Assembly: GCA_964543525.1 (NCBI GenBank)
Contig: CAZIYW010000034.1
Span: 1 to 43,339 of the forward strand
Source: CBDVBE01 sp964543525
Lineage (GTDB): Bacteria; Fibrobacterota; Chitinivibrionia; Chitinivibrionales; JANQEN01
Reading direction: 5' to 3'
DNA: 43,339 nt
Positions 7,574 through 16,624 of the stretch are shown in pieces (the stretch's first letter is position 1; every line of letters starts with the position of its first letter). The notes beneath the pieces are model-generated. The model had not been told where the DNA came from, searched no databases, and worked only from the letters and a program-made list of their open reading frames with translations. The position numbers were made by a program, and so were the translations under genes.

Positions 7574-9043
7574 ATGATGAAACAACTACATCTCTTACTT
7601 TTCTGTATTATTATCGTAAGCTGTCCTGTCCCGGCGGAACAGTCACGATTTCTGCGCGTACTCGATCGGTACACCGGCCATCTATTTACACACGAAAAAC
7701 GGAATGTTCTCTTTAACTACATCACGAATAATAATCCTGAGATTGATAAAATTAACGCTATCGATACTGCAGTATTTCGTGACAGACTCCATCAATTCAA
7801 CCTCTCATTTAAATCCGGCAAGCATACCGGCTCTTTACTGAACGAGCGAAGATTTTCGTATCAAGTCGGATTCAACAGTATATATGATTTTCTTGAACAT
7901 CAACCTGTTTCAAACGAATGTTATCTTGATACCCTTTCCTACCTGCTGGAACTCCGCGGCAATGCAGTATTCGATTTTACCCGATACCTGATGCATAACC
8001 GCGAGATAAAAAAATCTTTCGTTGAACTGCATACTGCAGTCCACGGCAGGGCATATTATTCAAACACAAAGGGATATGATCCGGATTTCGTCTCCGAAGA
8101 ACTGTCTCAATTCTTGAAAGAGGACTGGATCATAGAGCAGCAATTAAACACAACCTTTTTTATTGATGTCTCAGCTGGTGTCGGCATTGGAAAACCGCCG
8201 AATCTGTTACCGGTATATCAGGTGTTTAAACTGGAGAAAGAATTGCTGAAAAGAGGTGTGGCTGGATTCCCGCTTTCGGATCGGACTATCATTGCCATTG
8301 CTGAGTTGCTTGCAAAGAATAATACCTATAAATTTAAGAAACTTGAGAAAACAAAGGAATTCAAGAAAAAGCTGGATGCTGTTATCGTAGATGATGAGGC
8401 TGTTGAGAAAAAAAGCCTTCGCTATATCTCACCACTGGATATAAAAAAAATCCTTTTATGTAACGTTCCCCTGTTCCGATCAAAACCGCGATTGCAACTG
8501 GTTACCACAAGCAGAATGATTCCAGCGCTTACAAGAAATGAAACTACCTTCCCGTATGATTCATTAAAGTTGCATAACGATACCGTGTATACCGACGCAA
8601 CATTCCGTTACAAACACTCTCTTGGAATGGCAGTTTCATGGGGTATTCCTCTGACCGCTATATGGTTTCTCGATATGAAAGCGGAGAGAAATCTTCTTTC
8701 AACCGATCGCGGGATTGATCTGTATACAGCAGCCGACAGTATTAACTGGGATGAGGTCCTCGATATCCGTTTCTCCCTGCAGACATCGCTTTGGCTTACT
8801 AACTGGCTGCTGTTCCAGACAGGATTCACGAGTCTCCCAACCTGGGTTGGTATCCCTAACCGGGGGCCGTACTATACCTATCTGAACGGCAATATTTTTA
8901 TAGAGGATTATCTTACCATTACCGCGACCGGTGCTTACTATAATAACCAGCCATATCACGTATCGTATGCTACCCGGTCCGATCCCCTGGACTGCATTCG
9001 TGAGGGACTGCATCTTCTTGTCATGGTACATTACAATTTTTAA
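7574..9043 (+). CDS. Secreted protein with C-terminal outer-membrane-barrel-like region
   Basis: The 489-residue product begins with a clear signal peptide (LHLLLFCIIIVSCPVPA, cleavage near residue 22). The middle part, about residues 30-290, is polar and helical with a lysine-rich stretch (KFKKLEKTKEFKKKL). The last 180 residues contain alternating hydrophobic/aromatic strands and finish with LVMVHYNF; a terminal aromatic residue is the usual signature of Gram-negative outer-membrane barrels. I do not recognise the family. Two tandem ATG codons are possible starts, neither with a strong ribosome-binding site. It lies between two STAS-domain genes on the same strand. The function is unknown; an outer-membrane location is inferred. 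Confidence 0.6.
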   Translation: MMKQLHLLLFCIIIVSCPVPAEQSRFLRVLDRYTGHLFTHEKRNVLFNYITNNNPEIDKINAIDTAVFRDRLHQFNLSFKSGKHTGSLLNERRFSYQVGFNSIYDFLEHQPVSNECYLDTLSYLLELRGNAVFDFTRYLMHNREIKKSFVELHTAVHGRAYYSNTKGYDPDFVSEELSQFLKEDWIIEQQLNTTFFIDVSAGVGIGKPPNLLPVYQVFKLEKELLKRGVAGFPLSDRTIIAIAELLAKNNTYKFKKLEKTKEFKKKLDAVIVDDEAVEKKSLRYISPLDIKKILLCNVPLFRSKPRLQLVTTSRMIPALTRNETTFPYDSLKLHNDTVYTDATFRYKHSLGMAVSWGIPLTAIWFLDMKAERNLLSTDRGIDLYTAADSINWDEVLDIRFSLQTSLWLTNWLLFQTGFTSLPTWVGIPNRGPYYTYLNGNIFIEDYLTITATGAYYNNQPYHVSYATRSDPLDCIREGLHLLVMVHYNF

Positions 9044-9129
9044 ATTGCATAATACTTTCTTTTTGGCGGATTTTAATATATTATATTCTTAGAACGGTTG
9101 AGTCCAAAATTGCGGGAGGAATAGTTGTT

Positions 9130-9489
9130 ATGACCAAATCATTTAATACTTCAATTGAGGAACGCCTCGGATGTCTCTGGATTACTATTAAAGACTCTAT
9201 CGACATGGATAATTATAAATCTATTGAACAGGATATTTTTGAGCATATAAAAAAGGCCTCAACAACCAGCGTAGTAATCGATCTTTCCAAGATACCCGCC
9301 CTGTTCAGTTCAGGAGTAGGTGTTATTATGAGAATTCACTCTTTGAGTAAAGAACACAATAAAGACCTGTACCTCGTCAATGTAAATAATAAAGTAGAAG
9401 AGGTCATGGAAACCATGGGGCTTGATTCGGTGCTGAAAATCTATCCGGATGAAGAATCTTTTAAAACAGATCAGGAGAATTCTTCATAG
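9130..9489 (+). CDS. STAS-domain protein (anti-sigma factor antagonist-like)
   Basis: This 119-residue single STAS domain is closer to the canonical antagonist pattern than the one at 6790. VVIDLSKIPALFSSGVGVI corresponds to the conserved strand-Asp-x(n)-Ser-Ser-Gly motif, followed by LYLVNVNNKVEEVMETMGL, the typical last strand and helix. Phosphorylation of the serine by an anti-sigma kinase would be the family mechanism. GGGAGGAA nine bases upstream of ATG is a strong ribosome-binding site, and the preceding 60 bp are very AT-rich, consistent with its own promoter. The partner kinase and phosphatase are not in the window. Confidence 0.8.
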   Translation: MTKSFNTSIEERLGCLWITIKDSIDMDNYKSIEQDIFEHIKKASTTSVVIDLSKIPALFSSGVGVIMRIHSLSKEHNKDLYLVNVNNKVEEVMETMGLDSVLKIYPDEESFKTDQENSS

Positions 9490-9517
9490 TACTGATGTTC
9501 TCCCTTTCAATAGCCTG

Positions 9518-10171
9518 CTACTGGGTAATAACCCGCAGAGCCTCTTTCGCAGCCTTCTTTACATCACTATTCTGATCGTTTGCTTCAATATCTTTCAATA
9601 CATTTACCGCAGGCTGTGCATATTCGCCCAGCCTTCCCAGTGTCACTATAGCACCCAGCCGCATCTGATCGTCAGGATCCTTACATGCCCTGATAAGCGA
9701 CCTGAGTCCCAGGTGACCTATCCGTTCAAATGTACTCATTACCAGCTCACGAACCAGTCGATCCTCATCATTCAAATGCTTCTGCAACATGGTAATAATA
9801 TTGGGTGGGAAATTGCTGAATCTGCCGATTGCTATCACCGCGGCGCGACGAAGGTGGATGTCTTCGTCATTCAGTGCAATAACAAAAGCATCACAGAGCT
9901 CCGCCGTCATTGTCGGCTGAATCATCCCGAGGGCATCCACAGCCAGCCGACGGACTTCAAGATCCGAATCTCGTCTCACTATGTGTATTAACTTATCGAC
10001 CGCCGGCATCCCCCTGGAACCCATTAATCCGAGAGCCAGAGCGGCCTCACCGCGTAACTGGGGATCCTGGGAGTCAAGCTGTGAAAGATATTCTGCCGCC
10101 GGAGTGCAGCCGAAATAAATAATTAACAGTGACGGGATAATTATCCCCATAAGAATGTTGACCACCTTCAT
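9518..10171 (-). CDS. HEAT-repeat lipoprotein
   Basis: The start is taken at ATG 10171 because AAAGGA precedes it. This gives a 217-residue protein beginning MKVVNILMGIIIPSLLIIYFGC, a signal peptide with a lipobox-like YFGC. A longer reading frame upstream lacks a ribosome-binding site. The mature part is a series of five to six HEAT-like (PBS-lyase type) repeats of about 30 residues, for example LRGEAALALGLMG, VRRLAVDALGMI, LRRAAVIAIGRF and MRLGAIVTLGRLG. Such repeats form a curved scaffold for protein binding. It is probably anchored in a membrane facing the periplasm. It converges on the STAS gene with a 28-bp gap. Confidence 0.8.
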   Translation of the reverse strand: MKVVNILMGIIIPSLLIIYFGCTPAAEYLSQLDSQDPQLRGEAALALGLMGSRGMPAVDKLIHIVRRDSDLEVRRLAVDALGMIQPTMTAELCDAFVIALNDEDIHLRRAAVIAIGRFSNFPPNIITMLQKHLNDEDRLVRELVMSTFERIGHLGLRSLIRACKDPDDQMRLGAIVTLGRLGEYAQPAVNVLKDIEANDQNSDVKKAAKEALRVITQ

Positions 10172-10385
10172 AATACAATGTCCTTTCAAACTCATTATCT
10201 TGTGTAATGGCAAAAAGTTATGCCTGAAACACAACCTGGAAACCGGTATACCTATAAACACCTGAAGTTCACAAAACCACTCTCACTACCATGTTACAAT
10301 ATGGGGCAATAGGAAATATACATATATATTAATAGGCAAAATCTGATAAAAATGCAAAAATATCTTTATTCAAAAGATTTGTATG

Positions 10386-11465
10386 TTAAAATGGCAAATC
10401 GTCCTTTTCGATTATTTTATAGTACCCTCGAACCGGTGATGCCTGCTGGGTACTATCCGTTGCAACAATAGCACTTAATACGGCCGTATTAACCGCTGTT
10501 TCGAAACCAGGTTCAAGCCATTTGCCGGCAGTTATTATTTCATCTCTGAATGAACCGGAATACTGCAAATCCGGTGTAATACCCACTTCGTGATAATTAA
10601 CGCCATTAATCGGCATAAAACGCAGGGTGGTCAGCCTCAGTCCCGCATCATTCAACAGATGGAATATCACCTGTCCGATCGCCTTTCCGAAACTCTTCTC
10701 ACCGATGATATACACACTCCCTGAAGGCATACCATCGCGGAGAGCAACAGTCAGAATCTCTGACGCACTTGCTGTTGAATCATCTATAAGAATCACAACT
10801 TTTTTCCCGCCCCAGGCGGAATCATTGACGGCACTGGTCCATGTCGTATCCACCGTACCGGTATCGCTGCCGATTCTTCGTTCCTTTACCAACAAATAAG
10901 TAACTCCCGCGGGAAGTAATCTGTCAATAACAGCAAGGCACGGGCTAACATATCCGCCGACATTTTTATTTAAATTAATTATAATATTGGGGATATCGGC
11001 TATTGCAGAGCTGTAACTCATGAATTCAGAACAGGTCGTTAAACCGAATTTTTTTATGTATATGTAAGCGGTACTGTCGGTTAGTTTATGAAAATTCACC
11101 GTACGATTGTACGGATCGATCTGTATTTCATTGCCTGGATCCTTTATATTGCGAACCGGAATATAAAACTGATTATATTCAGGCTTGTAATCAGCCCAGA
11201 AATAAGTCACAGTATCCCAATGTGAATACAGGGTGTCATAAATACTGTCTACCAACTCACAGGGATTATTAAACTCCAGCAACCGCTCACGGGCCGGCAC
11301 CCTGTCAGAATAGAGGCTGAACGCCTTGCAGTACTGCCAGATACGCTCCAGCTCCACGACATCCTTATCTTCAGGTACCGGTGGATAACTGCATGAAACA
11401 AACAGCATTCCCGTCAAAATACTTATGCTGAAAAGGGTATTGCTCAAATACCGTTTCATTGTCAT
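10386..11465 (-). CDS. S41-family (C-terminal processing type) peptidase lipoprotein
   Basis: This 359-residue protein has a lipoprotein signal (MLFVSC, Cys about residue 25). The C-terminal half holds the S41 peptidase core: IIINLNKNVGGYVSP, then VVILIDDSTASASEILTVAL with the nucleophilic serine in the SASE box, and GEKSFGKAIGQ with the general-base lysine. The family cleaves proteins near hydrophobic C-termini. No PDZ domain is evident between the signal and the core, unlike CtpA/Prc. The ATG overlaps the rpe stop (ATGA), so it is translationally coupled to rpe and is the last gene of the long minus-strand run. Confidence 0.8.
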   Translation of the reverse strand: MTMKRYLSNTLFSISILTGMLFVSCSYPPVPEDKDVVELERIWQYCKAFSLYSDRVPARERLLEFNNPCELVDSIYDTLYSHWDTVTYFWADYKPEYNQFYIPVRNIKDPGNEIQIDPYNRTVNFHKLTDSTAYIYIKKFGLTTCSEFMSYSSAIADIPNIIINLNKNVGGYVSPCLAVIDRLLPAGVTYLLVKERRIGSDTGTVDTTWTSAVNDSAWGGKKVVILIDDSTASASEILTVALRDGMPSGSVYIIGEKSFGKAIGQVIFHLLNDAGLRLTTLRFMPINGVNYHEVGITPDLQYSGSFRDEIITAGKWLEPGFETAVNTAVLSAIVATDSTQQASPVRGYYKIIEKDDLPF

Positions 11466-12148
11466 CTTTTATTCCACCCGGTAAGGGCCCCGTTTCGAAC
11501 AGCCTCAATACGCCGGCCGTAATCATCCCCTTTAAAAATATAATTACCGGCGACAAATACGTTGGCGCCGTGCTCAGCACTTATTTCTGCGGTCTCACTG
11601 TTTATGCCACCGTCGATTTCTATGTCCAGCCCGGTATGGCCGATACGCTCAGCTTCATCATACACGGCACGCACTTTAGCCGTCACCTCAGGGATAAATT
11701 TCTGCCCGCCGAATCCGGCATAGACGCTCATGATAAGGACAAGATCTATTTCCTTCAGATGGGACAGGAAAAGCTCGATCGGCTTGTCGGGATTCACGGT
11801 CACACCAACCCTTGCACCGGACTCCCTGATCATGGCAATAACGGCCGGTAAATTGTCACACGCCTCTGCGTGTACAGTAATGGCGTCTGCGCCGGCATCT
11901 CTGAACTGCGTTATATAGTCCCCGGGATGCACTATCATCAGGTGCACATCGAGGGGAACAGTTACGCACTTTTTCACCCATTCCACGATCATGGGCCCGA
12001 AACTGATATTCGGCACAAATCTTCCGTCCATGATATCACAATGTATCCAGTCGGCGCCGGCATTTTCAACCGCCCGCACCTCCCGCTCAAGGGTGCGAAA
12101 ATCCGCCGATAAAATTGACGGCGCTACAATAATCTCTTTCTGCTGCAT
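11462..12148 (-). CDS. rpe: Ribulose-phosphate 3-epimerase
   Basis: The enzyme interconverts ribulose-5-phosphate and xylulose-5-phosphate in the pentose phosphate pathway, in the cytosol, using a metal in a TIM barrel. The 228-residue sequence shows APSILSADF, HCDIMDGRFVPNISFG, VHLMIVHP, and the phosphate-binding IDGGIN and FVAGNYIF near the end. One departure is MSVYAGFGGQKF where most members have SVNPGFGGQ. AAAGG lies 8-9 nt before the ATG. A terminator-like hairpin separates it from the acyl-CoA dehydrogenase gene upstream, so it may have its own promoter. Confidence 0.95.
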   Translation of the reverse strand: MQQKEIIVAPSILSADFRTLEREVRAVENAGADWIHCDIMDGRFVPNISFGPMIVEWVKKCVTVPLDVHLMIVHPGDYITQFRDAGADAITVHAEACDNLPAVIAMIRESGARVGVTVNPDKPIELFLSHLKEIDLVLIMSVYAGFGGQKFIPEVTAKVRAVYDEAERIGHTGLDIEIDGGINSETAEISAEHGANVFVAGNYIFKGDDYGRRIEAVRNGALTGWNKR

Positions 12149-12177
12149 GCATTACCTTTCCTGTCACAAACCTTTAT

Positions 12178-12216
12178 CAAATAAAAACAGCGCAAAGGGG
12201 TTTTCAGTCTTTGCGC
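12178..12216 (-). terminator. Rho-independent terminator-like hairpin after the acyl-CoA dehydrogenase gene
   Basis: The arms GCGCAAAG (12190-12197) and CTTTGCGC (12209-12216) pair perfectly around an 11-nt loop. Read on the minus strand the stem is followed by TGTTTTTATTTG, a usable U-tract. It lies between the stop of the dehydrogenase (12244) and the start of rpe (12148), so it may end or attenuate the fab-rnc-dehydrogenase transcript. Confidence 0.65.
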
Positions 12217-12243
12217 GTTTTATATGGTTGCAGACACCTTTTT

Positions 12244-13398
12244 CTATATCGCAGCGGCGCTCTTGATAAGCTGGAGCGCTATCTCGTTGCGTTGAATCTG
12301 GTTGGTACCTTCATATATCTGTGTAATCTTTGCATCACGCATACGTTTTTCCATGGGATACTCACGCATATAGCCATACCCGCCCATTACCTGCAGTGCA
12401 TCAACCGTGACACGCATCGCCACATCCGAGCAGAACAGTTTCACCATGGAGGCCTCTTTTGCAAATTTTTTTTCACCGGCATCTATCGTTTTCGCAGTTG
12501 CATAGAGTAATGCGCGAGCCGCCTCAATTTCAGTCGCCATATCCGCCAGCATATGCTGGACAGCCTGAAAAGAGGATATTGCATGACCGAACTGCACCCG
12601 TTCCCGGGAATATTTTAATGCATCATTCAAAGCACCCTGCGCGATACCGAGAGCTTGAGCGCCGATACCGGGTCTGGAGTAGTTCAACGTGTTAATGGTG
12701 ACAATTGAACCCATACCTTCGCGTGCAAGAATGTTTTCCGCCGGTACGCGGCAATCCTGGAAAATGAGCTCCGTGGTGCTGGACGCGCGGATTCCCATTT
12801 TGTCCTCATGTTTCCCGAAAGTAAAACCATCCATACCTTTTTCAAGAATAAAGGCGGTAAGCCCCCGCGCACCCCTGGCGGGATTGGTTTTCGCAATGAC
12901 CGTATATATTTCGGCATTCTCACCGTTGGTAATCCATTGCTTGGCGCCGTTAAGAATGTATGAATCACCGTCTTTGACCGCACTGGTTTTCATACCCAGC
13001 GCATCGGATCCGGCGTTTGCTTCGGTCAATCCAAAAGCCGCCAGTTTTTTCCCCGCTGCTATATCCGGCAGATACTTTTGTTTCTGCTCATCACTACCGG
13101 ACAGAAGAATAGGAAAGGTGCCCAGAGCGGTTGCAGCCATGGCAAGCGATATGCCGCCGCAGATCTTTGAGAATTCCTCGACCGCGAGGCATAATTCAAA
13201 AATGCCGCCGCCGAAACCACCGTATTCCTCCGGGATATACAGACCGCACATATCCAGTTCGGCCATGGCTTTGACGACGTCCCAGGGAAACGTGCCTGCA
13301 TGGTCATACTCTTCACGAACAGGAATAATCTTCTTTTCAGCGATTTCCCGCGCTGTATCCACAATCATCTGTTGTTCTTCAGTGAGAAAATAGTTCAT
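12244..13398 (-). CDS. Acyl-CoA dehydrogenase (short/medium-chain type)
   Basis: This 384-residue FAD enzyme oxidises acyl-CoA to trans-2-enoyl-CoA in beta-oxidation or related pathways. Diagnostic segments are GLYIPEEYGG, AFGLTEANAGSDA (flavin and substrate binding), GAKQWITNGENA, and the C-terminal QVMGGYGYMREYPMEKRMRD. IYEGTNQIQRN carries the catalytic glutamate at about residue 363. Length is typical. The start follows the rnc stop by 4 nt, with AAAGGAG inside the end of rnc as ribosome-binding site, so it is coupled to rnc. Placement of a beta-oxidation-type enzyme behind fatty-acid synthesis genes is unusual but not unique. Exact chain-length preference cannot be read. Confidence 0.9.
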   Translation of the reverse strand: MNYFLTEEQQMIVDTAREIAEKKIIPVREEYDHAGTFPWDVVKAMAELDMCGLYIPEEYGGFGGGIFELCLAVEEFSKICGGISLAMAATALGTFPILLSGSDEQKQKYLPDIAAGKKLAAFGLTEANAGSDALGMKTSAVKDGDSYILNGAKQWITNGENAEIYTVIAKTNPARGARGLTAFILEKGMDGFTFGKHEDKMGIRASSTTELIFQDCRVPAENILAREGMGSIVTINTLNYSRPGIGAQALGIAQGALNDALKYSRERVQFGHAISSFQAVQHMLADMATEIEAARALLYATAKTIDAGEKKFAKEASMVKLFCSDVAMRVTVDALQVMGGYGYMREYPMEKRMRDAKITQIYEGTNQIQRNEIALQLIKSAAAI

Positions 13399-13402
13399 CC
13401 GT

Positions 13403-14194
13403 TTATTCTCCTTTGAGACGTGATTGTATCATTTCCTTATCATATACTTTTAATGCGTTAAAGGCTGCATTCTGCTGGGCCTCTTTTTTATTCGAACCGC
13501 TTCCTTTACCGAGATGAATGCCGCCGATATCGATACCAACGATAAACTGTTTTGCATGATCGGGTCCTTCAGCCGAAATCAGTGGGTAGGTTGGAATGCC
13601 GAACCCGTCCCCCTGAGCCATCTCAAGGATTTTACTCTTGTAATTAATATTCTCTTTGTCATTCACAAATTTATCTATTTTGTCAAACAGCAGCAGCTCG
13701 AGGACTTCCCTGGCGCATTCTATGCCACCGTCAAGGTAGACAGCCCCAAGAACCGCTTCCAGGGCATTCGATACGATAGACATGCGCGTCCTGCCGCCGG
13801 TCTTCTTCTCCGACTGCCCCATAATCATAAATGTTCCCAGATCAATTGTTCGGGCGATCTCCCCAATTATCTTGCGACTTACCAGAAGCGATTTTATTTT
13901 CGAGAGCTGACCTTCCGAATATCTGGGATACAGGATATATATTTTTTCCGTAACCAGACAGTCCAACACGGCATCACCCAGGAACTCAAGCCGCTCATTG
14001 GAATACAGTCCTTTTTTATCTTCCGGACTGACACTTGACTTATGGGTTAACGCCTGAATAAGGAGCGTCGGCTCACGAAATTGATACCGTATGCGTCGCT
14101 GTAATGTATCTAACGCTTCATTAGACTGCGGTTTCTTTATAAAAACCATACACAGTTTTTTTACCTGTTTAACCGTTCGGTTCAGAAGGCTCAT
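13403..14194 (-). CDS. rnc: Ribonuclease III
   Basis: This double-strand-specific endoribonuclease processes rRNA precursors and regulatory RNAs. The 263-residue protein has the signature NERLEFLGDAVLD near residues 67-79, the second acidic cluster NALEAVLGAVYLDGG, and a C-terminal dsRNA-binding domain (about 185-255) with GSGSNKKEAQQNAAFNAL. The first ~30 residues are a basic extension. The ATG used at 14194 overlaps the end of fabF by 26 nt without a clear ribosome-binding site; ATG 14149 is an alternative that would shorten the protein by 15 residues. fabF-rnc adjacency is common in bacteria. Confidence 0.95.
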   Translation of the reverse strand: MSLLNRTVKQVKKLCMVFIKKPQSNEALDTLQRRIRYQFREPTLLIQALTHKSSVSPEDKKGLYSNERLEFLGDAVLDCLVTEKIYILYPRYSEGQLSKIKSLLVSRKIIGEIARTIDLGTFMIMGQSEKKTGGRTRMSIVSNALEAVLGAVYLDGGIECAREVLELLLFDKIDKFVNDKENINYKSKILEMAQGDGFGIPTYPLISAEGPDHAKQFIVGIDIGGIHLGKGSGSNKKEAQQNAAFNALKVYDKEMIQSRLKGE

Positions 14195-15425
14195 ATTGTT
14201 TTACAATCAATACGGCATTATGCCCACCGAAACCGAAGGAGTTGCTCATGACATAGCGTACGTTCCTCTCAACAGCAGTGTTCGGTGTATAGTTCAGCGG
14301 ACATTCAGGATCCGGATCTTCATAATTTATGGTTGGAGGTATACGGTTATTATTTATTGCCATAAGGGACGCTATAAATTCAATACCACCGGAAGCGCCG
14401 AGCAGATGTCCGGTCATCGATTTTGTTGAACTGATCGCCACAGAGTGGACATATTCTCCAAATACCTGCATGAGCGCTTTCGATTCATGCTTATCGTTGT
14501 ATTGGGTCGAGGTACCGTGTGCATTAATATAATCAATGTCTTCCGGTTTGATTCCGGCCGATGACAATGCCATCCGCATTGCCCGCTGCGCACCTTCATG
14601 ATTCTCCGAAGGCGCAGACACATGATGGGCATCACCCGTTGCACCATAACCGACAAATTCACCGTATATTTTTGCGTTTCTTGCAAGCGCATGTTCAAGG
14701 GTTTCCAGAACAACAATACCGGAACCTTCAGCCATAACAAATCCGTCACGCTTGCGATCAAAAGGACAGCTCGCCTTTGCAGGTTCATCATTCCGGGTGG
14801 ATAATGCTTTCATGGAACAGAAGCCGGCCACACCAATCCGTGATATGGTAGCCTCAGCGCCGCCGACAACGGCAACATCAATCATCCCGGCACGCATACT
14901 GATCATCGCATCACCGAGTGCATGCGCGGCTGAAGCACAGGCGCTTACCACGGAGTAATTCATTCCTTTAAAGCCGTACTTAATGGAAATCATACCCGAT
15001 GCCATATCGGTTATAAGCATGGGAATAAGAAAGGGCGAAACCCTTCTCGGTCCCCGTGTAATAAGCTTCTTCGTCTCCGCTTCAAATGTCTTTATGCCGC
15101 CGACCCCGGATGCAATTATCACCCCGCATCGGTCAAGATCAACCGACGAAAGGTCCAGTCCCGAATCACGTACCGCTTCATCGGCTGCAGCCAATGCCAG
15201 AAGAATATATCGGTCGGTACGTTTCAATTCCTTGGGATCAACATAGTTCGTGAAATCAATACCTTTTACCTCACCGGCTATACGTGACGGATAGTCCGTC
15301 GCATCAAAGGCGGATATCGTATCAATCCCGCATTTACCGGCCAGAAGCGATTCCCAGTACTCTGAAACACTGTTCCCTATCGGCGTGACAGCACCAAGGC
15401 CCGTTACAACAATTCTTTTTGACAT
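14169..15425 (-). CDS. fabF: 3-oxoacyl-ACP synthase II
   Basis: This 418-residue elongating condensing enzyme joins malonyl-ACP to a growing acyl-ACP. The KAS I/II catalytic triad is visible: Cys163 in SVVSACASAAH, His in INAHGTSTQYND, and His in SSTKSMTGHLLGASGG. The N-terminal RIVVTGLGAVTPIG and the C-terminal SNSFGFGGHNA are standard. The start has AAGGA 11 nt upstream. It follows acpP by 148 bp on the minus strand and overlaps rnc. Confidence 0.97.
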   Translation of the reverse strand: MSKRIVVTGLGAVTPIGNSVSEYWESLLAGKCGIDTISAFDATDYPSRIAGEVKGIDFTNYVDPKELKRTDRYILLALAAADEAVRDSGLDLSSVDLDRCGVIIASGVGGIKTFEAETKKLITRGPRRVSPFLIPMLITDMASGMISIKYGFKGMNYSVVSACASAAHALGDAMISMRAGMIDVAVVGGAEATISRIGVAGFCSMKALSTRNDEPAKASCPFDRKRDGFVMAEGSGIVVLETLEHALARNAKIYGEFVGYGATGDAHHVSAPSENHEGAQRAMRMALSSAGIKPEDIDYINAHGTSTQYNDKHESKALMQVFGEYVHSVAISSTKSMTGHLLGASGGIEFIASLMAINNNRIPPTINYEDPDPECPLNYTPNTAVERNVRYVMSNSFGFGGHNAVLIVKQYEPSEPNG

Positions 15426-15573
15426 CTATCACTCGTCCTTGTTCAAAACATGTTGCCGTTACAAAATGAAAGAATATAAAAAGTCGGTACGAATTTATTC
15501 ACGGGAAACGAAGGATATTCATACCGAACTTTTAAAGGACCAATTCTACGTATGGGTGTATGAGCAGTAGAAT

Positions 15574-15807
15574 TTATTTCTTTGAATCAATATAATCCAG
15601 TGCATCTTTAACTGTTTTCATTTTTTCAGCATCCTCATCAGGAATTTCCATATCAAACTCATCTTCAAGAGCCATAATGAGTTCTACCTGATCCAGAGAA
15701 TCCGCACCCAAATCGTCAACAAAAGATGCCTGGGGAGTAATTTTGTCTTCACTAACACCGAGCTTTTCAGCAACAATCTGTTTCATTTTTGCTTCGTATT
15801 CGCTCAC
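15574..15807 (-). CDS. acpP: Acyl carrier protein
   Basis: This 77-residue acidic carrier protein holds growing acyl chains on 4'-phosphopantetheine attached to Ser37 in LGADSLDQVELIM. Four helices and an acidic helix II (EDEFDMEIPDEDA) are as expected. The start is a GTG codon with AAAGGAG six bases upstream. It lies between fabG and fabF, the usual order. Confidence 0.97.
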   Translation of the reverse strand: MSEYEAKMKQIVAEKLGVSEDKITPQASFVDDLGADSLDQVELIMALEDEFDMEIPDEDAEKMKTVKDALDYIDSKK

Positions 15808-15867
15808 AATATGCTCCTTTAAAAGTTATAAATCTGTGAGAATTTATATAAAATGATTATTTGCACG

Positions 15868-16611
15868 TCACATGACAAGTCCACCGTCAACAGTAATTAC
15901 CTGGCCGGTGATATAATCGGAAAGTGGTGATGCCAGAAATAAGATAGCATTAGCGACATCATCAGGCAAACCCATTCTTTTCATCGGTATTTGATCCACC
16001 AGTTTCTGTCGTTCCACATCAGGAATTTTATCGGTCATAGCCGATTGAATAAAACCCGGCGCCACTGCATTCACCTGGATAGATCGTCCGGCAAATTCAC
16101 GCGCCAGAGTCTTAGTGACACCTATCATCCCGGCTTTGGCAGCGGCATAATTAACCTGCCCGACATTGCCGATAAGACCGACAATTGAGGCCATATTAAT
16201 AATTTTTCCTGCACGCGCCTTCATCATCGGACGGGCGGCTTCTTTACAGCAGAGGAAAACACTTTTCAGATTCACATTGATTACCGAATCCCAGTCTTCC
16301 TCTTTCATCCGAATAATAAGACCGTCCCGGGTAATCCCCGCATTATTGACCAGAATATCAATGGTGCCGTATGTCTCTAAAAAAGAGGCAACCATGACCG
16401 CGACACTTTGGGCGTTTGAAACATCCGCCTGGACTGCCAGGGATTTACGTCCCAGCCCTTCAACGGCATCAGCTGTCTGCTGAGCGGTCTCGTGATCAAT
16501 ATCACTCACCGCGACATCAGCGCCCGCGTGCGCAAGTTTTAATGCTATTTCACGACCGATACCCCGACCGCCTCCGGTTACCAGCGCTTTTTTCCCACGT
16601 ATATCTATCAC
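15868..16611 (-). CDS. fabG: 3-oxoacyl-ACP reductase
   Basis: This NADPH-dependent short-chain dehydrogenase reduces 3-oxoacyl-ACP. The start is placed at GTG 16611, not at the longer in-frame ATG, because AGGGAG lies six bases before it, the extension overlaps fabD, and the 247-residue product has the normal FabG length. With this numbering GGGRGIG is at 13-19, NNAG at 89-92, and the catalytic Ser142, Tyr155 and Lys159 are all present. The end ITGQVITVDGGLVM is typical. It follows fabD by 13 nt. Confidence 0.95.
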   Translation of the reverse strand: MIDIRGKKALVTGGGRGIGREIALKLAHAGADVAVSDIDHETAQQTADAVEGLGRKSLAVQADVSNAQSVAVMVASFLETYGTIDILVNNAGITRDGLIIRMKEEDWDSVINVNLKSVFLCCKEAARPMMKARAGKIINMASIVGLIGNVGQVNYAAAKAGMIGVTKTLAREFAGRSIQVNAVAPGFIQSAMTDKIPDVERQKLVDQIPMKRMGLPDDVANAILFLASPLSDYITGQVITVDGGLVM

Positions 16612-16624
16612 ACCGATCTCCCTG

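Noticed and set aside
9449..9991. Plus-strand reading frame of 180 codons running from the STAS gene into the HEAT gene
   Set aside because: It lies out of frame in the first gene and antisense to the HEAT repeats; no ribosome-binding site or recognisable domain.
12689..13393. Long plus-strand reading frame (234 codons) opposite the acyl-CoA dehydrogenase
   Set aside because: It is fully antisense to a clearly conserved enzyme, has no ribosome-binding site, and its composition is what the complementary strand of a GC-rich third position would give.
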